64,000 nucleotides of DNA from Megalopta genalis (Eukaryota > Arthropoda > Insecta > Hymenoptera > Halictidae), in NCBI RefSeq assembly GCF_051020955.1, contig NW_027476864.1, positions 62,001-126,000 on the forward strand, in the 5' to 3' direction. Below the pieces are notes generated by a model. The model was not told the origin of the DNA. It worked only from the letters and a program-made list of their open reading frames with translations, and ran no database searches. The position numbers and the translations under genes were made by a program. The first letter of the stretch is position 1. Every line of letters starts with the position of its first letter. Below, piece after piece: positions 52,872 through 63,719 of this stretch.

Positions 52872-55800
52872 CGTTTCGCATGGATTTGAAGCTAACACGG
52901 TTGTTTTGCCTGCATTCGAAGTTATATCACGTATAATCGCAAGTATTTGAAGCTCAGTCATTGTTTTCGCATGGATTTGAAGCTGAGCCTTCTACTTCGC
53001 ATTGATTTGAAGCTAAATCGTATGTTTCGCTTGGATTTGAAGCTAACTCGTTTGTTTCTCCTGCATTTGAAGCTAAATCATGTTTATCACAAGTATTTGA
53101 AGCTGAACCATCTGTTTCGCATGGTTTCGAAGATAAGCATTCTACTTCGCATTGATTTGAAGCTAAATCATGTGATCGACATTGATTTGAAGGTAACTCT
53201 TTTGTTTCGCATGCAGTTGAAGCTAAATCACGAATATCGCAAGTATTTGAAGCTAAACCATTTGATTCGCATTGATTTGTAGCTAAGTCTTCTACTTTAC
53301 ATGAATTTGAAGCTAAACCATGTGTCGCGCTTGAATTTGTAGCTAACTCGTTTGTTTCGCATGCAGTTGAAGCTAAATAATGTATATTACAAGTATTAGA
53401 AGCTAATTCATATGATTCGCATGGATTTGAAGATAAGCCTCCTACTTCGCATTGATTTGAATCTAAATCATGCGATCCACTTGGATTTGATGCTAACCCT
53501 TCTACTTCGCATTGATGTGAAGCTAAATCATGTGTTTCGCTTGGGTTTGAAGGTAACACGTTTGTTTCACATGCAGTTGAAGCTAAACCATGTATATCAC
53601 AAGTATTTGAACCTTAATCATTCGGTTCGCATGGATTTGAAGCTAAGCCTTCTACTTCGCATTGATTTGAAGCCGAATCATGTGTTTCGCTTGGATTTGA
53701 AGATAACTCGGTTGTTTAGCCTGCATTCGTAGTTATATCACGTATAATCGCAAGTGCTCGAAGCTCAGTCATCCGTTTCGCATGGATTTTGAAGCCAAGC
53801 CTTCTACTTCGCATTGATTTGAATCTAAATCATGTGAATCTCTTGGATTTGATGCTAAGCCTTCTACTTCGCATGGATTTGAAGCTAAATCAAGTGTTTC
53901 GCTTAGATTTGCAGCTATCTCGTTTGTTTCGCATGCAGTTGTATCTAAATCATGTATATCACAAGTATTTGAAGCTAAACCATTTGTTTCTCATGTATTT
54001 GATACTATGCCTTCTACTTCGCATTGATTTGAAGCTAAATCAAGTGTTTCGCATGGATTTGAAGATAACTCGTTTTTTTCGCATGCAGTTGAATCTATAT
54101 CACTTATATTCGCAAGTATTTGAAGCCGAATCATATGTATCGCATAGAATTGAAGCTAATCCTTCTACTTCGCATTGATTTGTGACTAAATCATGTGTTC
54201 CGCATGGTTTTCAAGATAACTCGTATGCTTCGCATGCAGTTGAATCTAAATCATGTATATCACATGTATTTGAAGCTTCTTCTTCGCATTGATTTTAAGC
54301 TAAATCGTGTGTTTCGCATGTATTCGAAGCTAACTCGTTTGTTTCGCCTGCATTTGAAGCTATGTCACTTATATTCGCAAGTATTTGACGGTCAATCATT
54401 CGTTTCGCATGAATTTGAAGCTAAGCCTTCTACTTCGCTTTGATTTGAAGCTAAATCATGTGTTCTCTTGGATTTGAAACTAACTCGTTTGTTTCGCAAG
54501 CAGTTGAAGCTAAATCATGTTTATCACAAGTATCTGAATCTAAACCATCTGTTTAGCGAGAATATGAAGCTATGAAGCTAAACCATGTGTTTTGCATTAA
54601 TTTGAAGCTAAATCATATGTTTCGCTTGGATTTGAAGCTAACTCGTTTGTTTCTCTTGCATTTGAAGCTAAATCATGTATATCACAAGTATTTGAAGCTA
54701 AGCCATGTGTTTCGCTTGGATTTTGACTAAGTCTTCTACTTCGCAATGATTTGAAGCTAAATCTTGTGTTTCGTATGGATTTGACGCTAACTCGGTTGTT
54801 TCGCCTGCATTCGAAGTTATATCACGTATAATCGCAAGTATTTGAAGCTCAGTCATTCTTTTCGCATGGATTTGAAGCTGAGCCTTCTACTTCGCATTGA
54901 TTTGAAGCTAAATCATATGTTTCGCTTGGATTTGAAGCTAACTCTTTTGTTTCGCATGCAGTTGAGGCTAAATCACGAATATCGCAAGTATTTGAAGCTA
55001 AACCATTTGATTCGCATTGATTTGTAGCTAAGTCTTCTACTTTACATGAATTTGAAGCTAAACCATGTGTCGCGCTTGAATTTGTCGCTAACTCGTTTGT
55101 TTCGCATGCAGTTGAAGCTAAATAATATATATTACAAGTATTAGAAGCTAATTCATATGATTCGCATGGATTTGAAGATAAGCCTCCTACTTCGCATTGA
55201 TTTGAAGGTAACTCGATTGTTTCGCCTACATTTGAAGCTATATCACTTATATTCGCAAGTATTTGACGGTCAATCATTCGTTTCGCATGAATTTGAAGCT
55301 AAGCCTTCCACTTCGCATTGATTTGAATCTAAATCATGTGATTCACTTGGATTTGATGCTAACCCTTCCACTTCGCATTGATTTGAAGCTAAATCATGAG
55401 TTTCGCTTGCATTTGTAGTTAACACGTTTGTTTCACATGCACTTGAAGATCAATCATGTCTATCACAAGTATTTGAAGCTGAACAATTTGTTTCGCATGA
55501 ATATTAAGTTAAACCATGTGCTTCGCATGAATATGAATCTAAACGATGTGTTTTGCATGAATTTAAAGCTAAATCATTAATATCAAAATTATTTGAAACT
55601 AAACCATTTGTTTCGCATGGTTTCGAAGATAAGCCTTCTACTTCGCTTTGGTTTGAAGCTAAATCATATGTTTCGCTTGGATTTGAAGGTAACACGGTTG
55701 TATCGCATGCAGTTGAAGCCCAATCATGTCTATCACAAGTATTTGAAGCTGAACAATTTGTTTCGCATGAATATTAAGTTAAACCATGTGCTTCGCATGA

Positions 55801-58220
55801 ATATGAATCTAAACGATGTGTTTTGCATGAATTTAAAGCTAAATTATTAATATCAAAATTATTTGAAACTAAACCATTTGTTTCGCATGGTTTCGAAGAT
55901 AAGCCTTCTACTTCGCATGGATTTGAAGCTAATCCTCCTACTTCGCATTGATTTGAAGCTAATTCATGTGTTTAGCATCGATTTGAAGCTAACTGGTTTG
56001 TTTCGCCAGCAGTTGAAGCTAAATCATGTATATCACAATTATTTGTAGCTGAACCATTTGTTTCGTATGGATTTGAAGCTATGCCTTCTACTACGCATTG
56101 GTGTGAAGCTAAATCATGTGTTCCGCGCGGATTTGAAACTAACTCGTTTGTTTCGCCTGCATTTGAAGCTATATCATTTATATTCGCAAGTATTTGTAGC
56201 TGAACCATTCGTTTCGCATGGATTTGAAACTAAGCCTTCTACTTCGCATTCATTTGAAGCCGAATCATGTGTTTCGCTTGGATTTGAAGATAACTCGGTT
56301 GTTTCGCCTGCATTCGTAGTTATATTACGTATAATCGCAAGTACTTGAAGCTCAGTCATCCGTTTCGCATGGATTTTGAAGCCAAGCCTTCTACTTCGCA
56401 TTGATTTGAAGCTAAATCATGCGTTTGGAATGTATTCGAAGCTAACTCGTTTGTTTCGCCTGCATTGGAAGCTATATCACTTATATTCGCAAGTATTTGA
56501 AGCTAAACCATTTGTTTTGCATGGTTTCGAAGTTAAGTCTCCTACTTCGCATTGATTTGAAACTAACTCGTTTGTTTCGCCTGCATTTGAAGCTATTTCA
56601 CTTATATTCGCAAGTACTTGTAAGTTAATCATTCGCTTCGCATGGATTAGCAGCTAAGCCTTCAACTTCGCATTGATTTGAAGCTAAATCATGTGTTTCG
56701 CTTGGATTTGAAGATAGATCATGTGTTTCGCTTGGATTTGAAGCTATCTCGTTTGTTTCGCATGCAGTTGAAGATAAATCATGTATATCACAAGTAATTG
56801 AAGCTAAACCATTTGTTTCGCATGGATTCGAAAATCAGCCTTCTATTTCGCATTGATTTGAATCTAAATCATGAGTTTCGCATGGATTTGAAGCTAACTC
56901 GTTTGTTTCGCATGGATTTGAAGCTAACTCATTTGTTTCGCATGCAGTTGAATCAAAATCATGTATATCACTAGTATTTGAAGCTAAACCATTTGAATCG
57001 AATGGATTTGGAGCTAAGCATTCTACTTCGCATTGATTTGGAGCAAAATCATGTGTTTCGCATGGATTTATAGCCTACACGTTTGTTTCGCATGCAGTTG
57101 AAGCTATTTCACTTATATTCGCAAGTACTTGTAAGTTAATCATTCGCTTCGCATGGATTAGCAGCTAAGCCTTCAACTTCGCATTGATTTGAAGCTAAAT
57201 CATGTGTTTCGCTTGGATTTGAAGCTAGATCATGTGTTTCGCTTGGATTTGAAGCTATCTCGTTTGTTTCGCATGCAGTTGAAGCTAAATCATGTATATC
57301 ACAAGTATTTGAAGCTAATTCATTTGATTCGCATAGATTTGAAGATAAGCCATCTACTTCGCATTGATTTGCAGCAAAATCAAGTGTTTCGCTTGGATTT
57401 GAAGCTAACTCGTTTATTTCGCATGCAGTTGAATCTCAATCATGTATATCACAAGTATTAGAAGCTAAACCATTTGATTCTCATGGATTTGTAGCTAAGC
57501 CTTCTACTTCGCATTGATTTGGAGCTAAATCATGTGTTTCGCATGGATTTAAAGCTAACACGTTTGCTTCGCATGCAGTTGAAGCTCAATCATGTATTTC
57601 ACAAGTATTTGAAGCTAAACCATTTGTTTCGCATTGGTTTTAAAGCTAAGCATTCTACTTCGCATTGATTTGACCCTAAATCATGTGTTTCGCACGGATT
57701 TGAGGCTAACTCCTTTGTTTCGCATGCAGTTGAAGCTCAATCATGTATATCACAAGTATTTGAAGCTGAACAATTTGTTTCGCATGAATATAGAGTTAAC
57801 TCATGTGCTTCGCATGAATATGAATCTAAACGATGTGTTTCGCATGAATTTAAAGATAAATCATTTATATCAAAAGTATTTGAAGCTAAACCATATGTTT
57901 CGCATGGTTTCGAAGATAAGCCTTCTACTTCGCATGGATTTGTAGCTATAACATGTGTTTCGACTGAATTTGAAGCTAACACGTTTGTTTCGCACGCAGT
58001 TGAAGCTAAACCATGTATATCACAATTATTTGAAGCTGAACCATTTGTTTCGCATGGATTTGAAGCTAAGCCTTCTACAACGTATTTATTTGATGCCAAG
58101 TCACGTGTTGCGCATTGATTTGAAGATAGCTCGTTTGTTTCGTCTGTATTTGTACCGATATCACTTATATACGCCAGTATTTGAAGATAAATCATTCGTT
58201 TCGCATGGATTTGAAGCTAA
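52872..58220. repeat. Large duplication block Q (5349 bp)
   Basis: This is the tandem partner of block P. It begins at CGTTTCGCATGG after ATCATT and follows P to 58220, where GCTAAGCCTCC replaces the GCTAACACGG that starts the next unit in P (52896). It lacks the second 1388-bp copy and carries a 270-bp duplication at 55451-55916. Identity with P is very high. No candidate gene lies inside. Its minus-strand open frame at 52954-53559 (201 codons) is the copy of the one at 46511-47116. Confidence 0.92.
55451..55916. repeat. 270-bp internal duplication in block Q
   Basis: CAATCATGTCTATCACAAG at 55451 recurs at 55721. The two stretches then run in parallel for about 196 bp, through ATTAAGTTAAACCATG and ATATCAAAATTATTTG, until 55646/55916, where CGCTTTGG in the first corresponds to CGCATGG in the second. 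The offset of 270 is exactly nine monomers. One substitution (AAATCATT against AAATTATT near 55843) separates them. Confidence 0.9.
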
Positions 58221-58845
58221 GCCTCCTAGTTCGTATTGATTTGAAGCTAAATCATGTATTCGCTTGGTTTTGAATCCAACTCGTTCGTATCGCCTGCAGT
58301 TGAAGCTAAATCATGTATATCACAAGTATGTGAAGCTAAACCGTTTTATTCGCATGGATTTGAAGCTAAGCGTTCTACTTCGCATTGATTTGAAGCTAAA
58401 TCATGTATTCGCTTGGATTTGAAGCCAACTCGTTTGTTTCGCCTGCAGATGAAGCTAAATCATGTATATCACAATTATTTGAAGCTGAACCATCTGTTTC
58501 GCATGGATTTGAAGCTAAGCCGTCTACTTCGCATTGATTTGAAGATGAATCATGTGTTTCGCTTGGATTTGAAGTTCACTCGTTTGTTTCGCCTGCATTT
58601 GAAGCTATATCACTTATATCGCAAGTATATGAATCTAAATAATTTCGGTCGCATGGATTTGATGCTAATCCTTCTACTTCGCACTGATTTCAAGCTAAAT
58701 CATGTGTTTCGCTTGGATTTGAAGATAACTCGTTTGTTTCGCATGCAGTTGAGGCTATATCACTTATATTCGCAAGTATTTGAAGGTCAATCATTCGTTT
58801 CGCATGGATTTGAAGCTAAGCCTTCTACTTCGCATGAATTTCAAT
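58221..58845. repeat. Mosaic satellite after block Q
   Basis: Ordinary monomers. The part 58396-58641 matches 61612-61857 at an offset of 3216 bp, with shared rare features: the 29-bp monomer CATGTATTCGCTTGG, GAAGCCAACTCG and GAAGTTCACTCG. The two copies differ at scattered positions. I see nothing else in this stretch. Confidence 0.82.
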
Positions 58846-59269
58846 CTAAATCATGTGTTTCGCATGGATTTAAAGCTAACACGTTTGCTTCGCATGCAGT
58901 TGAAGCTCAATCATGTATTTCACAAGTATTTGAAGCTAAACCATTTGTTTCGCATTGGTTTTAAAGCTAAGCATTCTACTTCGCATTGATTTGACCCTAA
59001 ATCATGTGTTTCGCACGGATTTGAGGCTAACTCCTTTGTTTCGCATGCAGTTGAAGCTCAATCATGTATATCACAAGTATTTGAAGCTGAACAATTTGTT
59101 TCGCATGAATATAGAGTTAACTCATGTGCTTCGCATGAATATGAATCTAAACGATGTGTTTCGCATGAACTTAAAGATAAATCATTTATATCAAAAGTAT
59201 TTGAAGCTAAACCATATGTTTCGCATGGTTTCGAAGATAAGCCTTCTACTTCGCATGGATTTGTAGCTA
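58846..59269. repeat. Third copy of the P/Q tail segment (424 bp)
   Basis: It matches 57525-57948 in block Q (offset 1321) and 52200-52623 in block P (offset 6646). It enters at CTAAATCATGTGTTTCGC and leaves at TTTGTAGCTA, where the P/Q versions continue differently. The plus-strand open frame at 58955-59266 (103 codons) is therefore the third identical copy of those at 52309 and 57634. The block is a fragment transposed within the array with no sign of a mobile element at its edges. Confidence 0.9.
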
Positions 59270-59459
59270 AGCCTTCTACTTCGCTTGAATTTGAAGCTAA
59301 ATCATGTGTTTCGATTGGATTTGAAACTAACTCGTTTGTTTCGTATGCAGTTGAAGCTAAATCATGTATATAACAAGTATTTGAAGCTAAATCATTTGTG
59401 TCGTATGGATTTGATGCTAAGCCTTCGGCTTCGCATTGAATTGAAGCTAAATCATGTGT

Positions 59460-61129
59460 TACGCTTGGTTTTGTAGCTAACTCATTTGTTTCGCATGCAG
59501 TTGAAGCTAAATCATGTATAACACAAGTATTTGAAGCTAAACCATTCGCCTCTCATGGATTTGATGCAAAGCCTTCAACTTCACATTGATTTGAAGATAA
59601 ATCATGTGTTTCGCTTGGATTTGAAGCTAACTCGTTTTTTTCGCCTGTATTTGGAGATAAATCATGTATATCACAAATATTTGAAGCTGAACCATTCGCT
59701 TCGCATGGATTTGAAGCAAAGCCTTCAACTTCGCATTGATTTGAAGATAAATCATGTGTTTCGCTTGGATTTGAAGCTATCTCGTTCGTTTCGCATGCAG
59801 TTGAAGCTAAATCATTGTATATCACAAGTATTTGAAGCTAAACCACTTGTTTCACATTGGTTTGATGATAAGCCTTCTACGTCTCATTGATTTGAAGCTA
59901 AGCCTTATATTTCGCATTGATTTGAAGGTAAATCATGTGTTTCGCTTGGATTTGAAGCTAACTCGTTTGTTTCGCATGCAGTTGAAGCTGAATCATGTAA
60001 ATAACAAGTATTTGAAGCTAAATCATTTGTGTCGCATGGATTTGATGCTAAGCCTTCGGCTTCGCATTGAATTGAAGCTAAATCATGTGTTTCGCATGGA
60101 TGTAAAGGAAACTCGTGTGTTTCGCCTGCATTTGAAGCTATATCACTTATATTCGCAAGTATTTGGAGCTAAATCATTTGTGTCGCATGGATTTGAAGCT
60201 AAGCCTTCTACTTCGAATTGATTTGAAGCTACATCATGCGTTTCGCTTGGATTTGAAGATAACTCGTTTGTTTCGCATGCAGTTGAGGCTATATCACTTA
60301 TATTCGCAAGTATTTGAAGGTCAATCATTCGTTTCGCATGGATTTGAAGCTAAGCCTTCTACTTCGCATGAATTTGAATCTAAATCATGTGTTTGGCTTG
60401 GTTTTGAAGCTAACTCGTTTGTTTCGCATGCAGTTGAGGCTATATCACATATATTCGCAAGTATTTGAAGGTCAATCATTCGTTTCGCATGGATTTGAAG
60501 CTAAGCCTTCTACTTCGCATGAATTTGAATCTAAATCATATGTTTGGCTTGGTTTTGAAGCTAACTCGTTTGTTTCGCATGCAGTTGAAGCTAAATCATG
60601 TATATCACAAGTATTTTAAGCTAAACCATTCGCCTCTCATGGATTTGAAGCAAAGCCTTCAACTTCATATTGATTTGAAGATAAATCATGTGTTTCGCTT
60701 GGATTTGAAGCTAACTCGTTTTTTTCGCCTGTATTTGGAGATAAATCATGTATATCACAAATATTTGAAGCTGAACCATTCGCTTCGCATGGATTTGAAG
60801 CAAAGCCTTCAACTTCGCATTGATATGAAGATAAATCATGTGTTTCGCTTGGATTTGAAGCTAACTCGTTTGTTTCGCATGCAGTTGAAGCTAAATCATT
60901 GTATATCACAAGTATTTGAAGCTAAACCACTTGTTTCACATTGATTTGATGATAAGCCTTCTACGTCTCATTGATTTGAAGCTAAGCCTTATATTTCGCA
61001 TTGATTTGAAGGTAAATCATGTGTTTCGCTTGGATTTGAAGCTAACTCGTTTGTTTCGCATGCACTTGAAGCTGAATCATGTAAATAACGAGTATTTGAA
61101 GCTAAATCATTTGTGTCGCATGGATTTGA
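59460..61129. repeat. 1084-bp-offset duplication pair
   Basis: 59460-60045 and 60544-61129 match over about 586 bp, with several substitutions. Shared rare features include AAACCATTCGCCTCTCATGG, GTATTTGGAGATAAATCATG, AAATATTTGAAGCTGAACC, the 31-bp monomer AAATCATTGTATATCAC and ACCACTTGTTTCACATTG. The last two also occur together near 45312-45360, so this block has a third, older relative in the middle domain. Confidence 0.87.
60281..60582. repeat. 151-bp tandem duplication
   Basis: 60281-60431 and 60432-60582 are direct tandem copies starting at AGTTGAGGCTATATCAC. The length is one higher-order unit of five monomers including a 31-bp one. Both contain the rare GTTTGGCTTGGTTTTGAAG. Differences include ATATCACTTATATTC against ATATCACATATATTC. 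This duplication is specific to the region between the two arms of the 1084-bp-offset pair. Confidence 0.9.
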
Positions 61130-63719
61130 AGCTAAGCCTTCTACTTCGAATTGATTTGAAGCTACATCATGCGTTTCGCATGAATTTGAAGCTAACTCGT
61201 TTGTTTCGCATGCATTTGCAGCTATATCACTTATATTCGCAAGTATTTGAAGGTCAGTCGTTCGTTTCGCATGAATTTGAAGCTAAGCCTTCTACTTCGC
61301 ATTGATTTGAAGCTAAATAATGTGTTTCGCATGAATTTGAAGCCAGCTCGTTGGTTTCTCATGCAGTTGAAGCTAAATCATGTATATCACAAGTATGTGA
61401 AGCTAAACCATTTTATTCGCATGGATTTGAAGCTAAGCGTTCTACTTCGCATTGATTTGAAACTAAATCATGTATTCGCTTGCATTTAAGCCAACTCGTT
61501 TGATTCGCACGCAGTTGACGCTATATCACGTATATTCGCAAGTATTTGAAGATAAATCACTCGTTTCGCATGGATTTGAAGCTAAGTCTCCTACTTCGTA
61601 TTGATTTGAAGGTAAATCATGTATTCGCTTGGATTTGAAGCCAACTCGTTTGTTTCGCCTGCACATGAAGCTAAATCATGTATATCACAATTATTTGAAG
61701 CTGAACCATCTGTTTCGCATGGATTTGAAGCTAAGCCGTCTGCTTCGCATTGATTTGAAGATGAATCATGTGTTTCGCATGGATTTGAAGTTCACTCGTT
61801 TGTTTCGCCTGCATTTGAAGCTATATCACTTATATCGCAAGTATATGAATCTAAATAATCTGTATCGCATGGATTTGAAGCTAAGCCTTCTACTTCGCTT
61901 GAATTTGAAGCAAAATCATGTGTTTCGCTTGGATTTGAAGCTAGATCATGTGTTTCGCTTGGATTTGAAGCTATCTCGTTTGTTTCGCATGCAGTTGAAG
62001 ATAAATCATGTATATCACAAGTATTTGAAGCTAAACCATTTGATTCTCATGGTTTTGGAGCTAAGCCTTCTACTTCGCATTGATTTGGAGCTAAATCATG
62101 TGTTTCTCATGGATTTAAAGCTAACACGTTTGTTTCGCATATAGTTGAAGCTAAATCATGTATATCACAAACATTTGAAGCTAAAACATTTGTTTTGGAT
62201 GGATTTGAATATTAGCATTCTACTTCGCATTGATTTAATGCTAAATCATGTGTATCGAATGGATTTGAAGCTAACTCGTTTGTTTAGCCTGCAGTTGACG
62301 ATAAATCATCAGATAACTCGTTTGTGTCGCATGCAATTGAAGCTCAATCATGTGTATCAGAAGTATTTGAAGCAAAACCATTTGTTCCGCATGGATTTGA
62401 TCACAATCCTTTTACTTCGCATTGATTTGAAGCTAAACCGTTTGTTTCGCATTGATTTGAAGCTAAGGCTTCTACTTCGCATCGATTTGAAGCTAAATCA
62501 TGCGTTTCGCATGGATTTGAATCTAGCTCGTTGGTTTCGCATGCAGTTGAAGCTAAATCATGTATATCACAAGTACTTGATGCTAAACCATTTGTTTCGC
62601 AATGATTTGAAGCTACGCCTTCTACTTCGCATTGATTTGATGTTAAATCATGTGTTTCACTTGGGTGTGAAGCAGAATCGTTTGTTTCGCATGCAGTTGA
62701 AGCTGAATCATGTAAATCACAAGTATTTGAAGCTAAACCAAGTGTGTTGCTTCGATTTGAAGCTAACTCGTTTGTTTCGCATGCAGTTGAAGCTAAATCA
62801 TGTTTATCACAAGTATCTGAATATAAACCATCTGTTTCGCATGAATATTAAGCTAAACCATGTGTTTCGCATGAATTTGAAGCTAAATCATGTGAATCGC
62901 GTGGATTTGAAGCTAACTCGTTTGTTTCGCATGCAGTTGAAGCTAAATCGTGTATATCACAAGTATTTGAAGCTAAGCCATTTGTTTCGGATTGATTTGA
63001 AGCTAAGCCTTCTACTTCGCATTGATTTAAATCTTAATCGTGTGTATGGCATGGATTTGAAGCTAACTCGTTTGTTTCGTCTTCATTTGAAGCTGTTTCA
63101 TTTATATCGCAGGTATTTGAAGCAAAACCATTTGTTTCGCATGGATTTGAAGATAAGCCTTCCACTTTGCAGTGATTTGATCCTAAATAATGTGTTTCGC
63201 TTGGAGTTGAACGTAATGCGTTTTATTTCGCATGCAGTTGAACCTAAATCATGTATATCACAAGAATTTGAAGATAAACCTTCTACTTCGCATTGATATG
63301 ATGCTAAATCATGTATATCTTAAGTATTTGAAGTTAAACCATTTGATTTGCTTGGATTTGAAGCTAAACCTTCTACATCGCATTGATTTGAATCGAAATC
63401 ATGTGCATCGAATGGATTTAAATCTAACTCGTTTGTTTCGCCTGCATTTGAATCTATATCACTTACATTGCAATTATCTGAAGGTAAATCATTTGTTTCT
63501 CATGTACTAGAAGCTAAGCCTTCTGCTTCGCATTTATTTGAAGCTATATCATGTATATTACAAGTATTTGAAGCAAAACCATTTGCTTCACATGGATTTG
63601 AAGATAAGCCTTTTACTTCGCACTGATTTGAAGCTAAACCATTTGTTTGGCATGGATTTGATGCTAAACCTTCTACTTGGCATTGATTTGAATCTAAATC
63701 ATGTGTTTCGCATGGATTT
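61130..63719. repeat. Diverged satellite domain near the right end
   Basis: Monomers keep the 30-bp spacing with few indels from 62320 to 63200, so this region holds the longest plus-strand open frame. It has no near-identical partner in the window, but it shares older variants with the left mega-unit: AAACATTTGTTTTGGATG near 62184 (compare 2041), and CATTGCAATTATCTGAAGG with TTTCTCATGTACTAG near 63468-63510 (compare 2960-3000). At 62294-62320 a C-class monomer is cut after 17 bp and fused to the inside of a B-class monomer (ATAAATCATCAGATAACTCG). Confidence 0.85.
62145..63296 (+). other. Longest plus-strand open frame (383 codons), probably not a gene
   Basis: The frame reads the monomer as decapeptides such as LKLNHVFRMD, LKLTRLFRMQ, LKLNHVYHKY and LKLSLLLRID. 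It is open because none of the five consensus monomers has a stop in it and this stretch happens to lack indels. Composition is extreme (Leu, Lys, Arg, His, Asn). There is no recognisable domain, and no signal peptide or membrane segment stands out. The start is simply the first ATG and no upstream promoter-like unique sequence exists. The same frame is interrupted throughout the window by TTTGTAGCT (TAG) and by 29- and 31-bp monomers. I do not recognise any protein family. Confidence 0.12.

Noticed and set aside
58846..59269. A mobile element, because the block is found in three places
   Set aside because: Its ends fall inside monomers with no terminal repeats or target-site duplication. Recombination between satellite repeats is sufficient.
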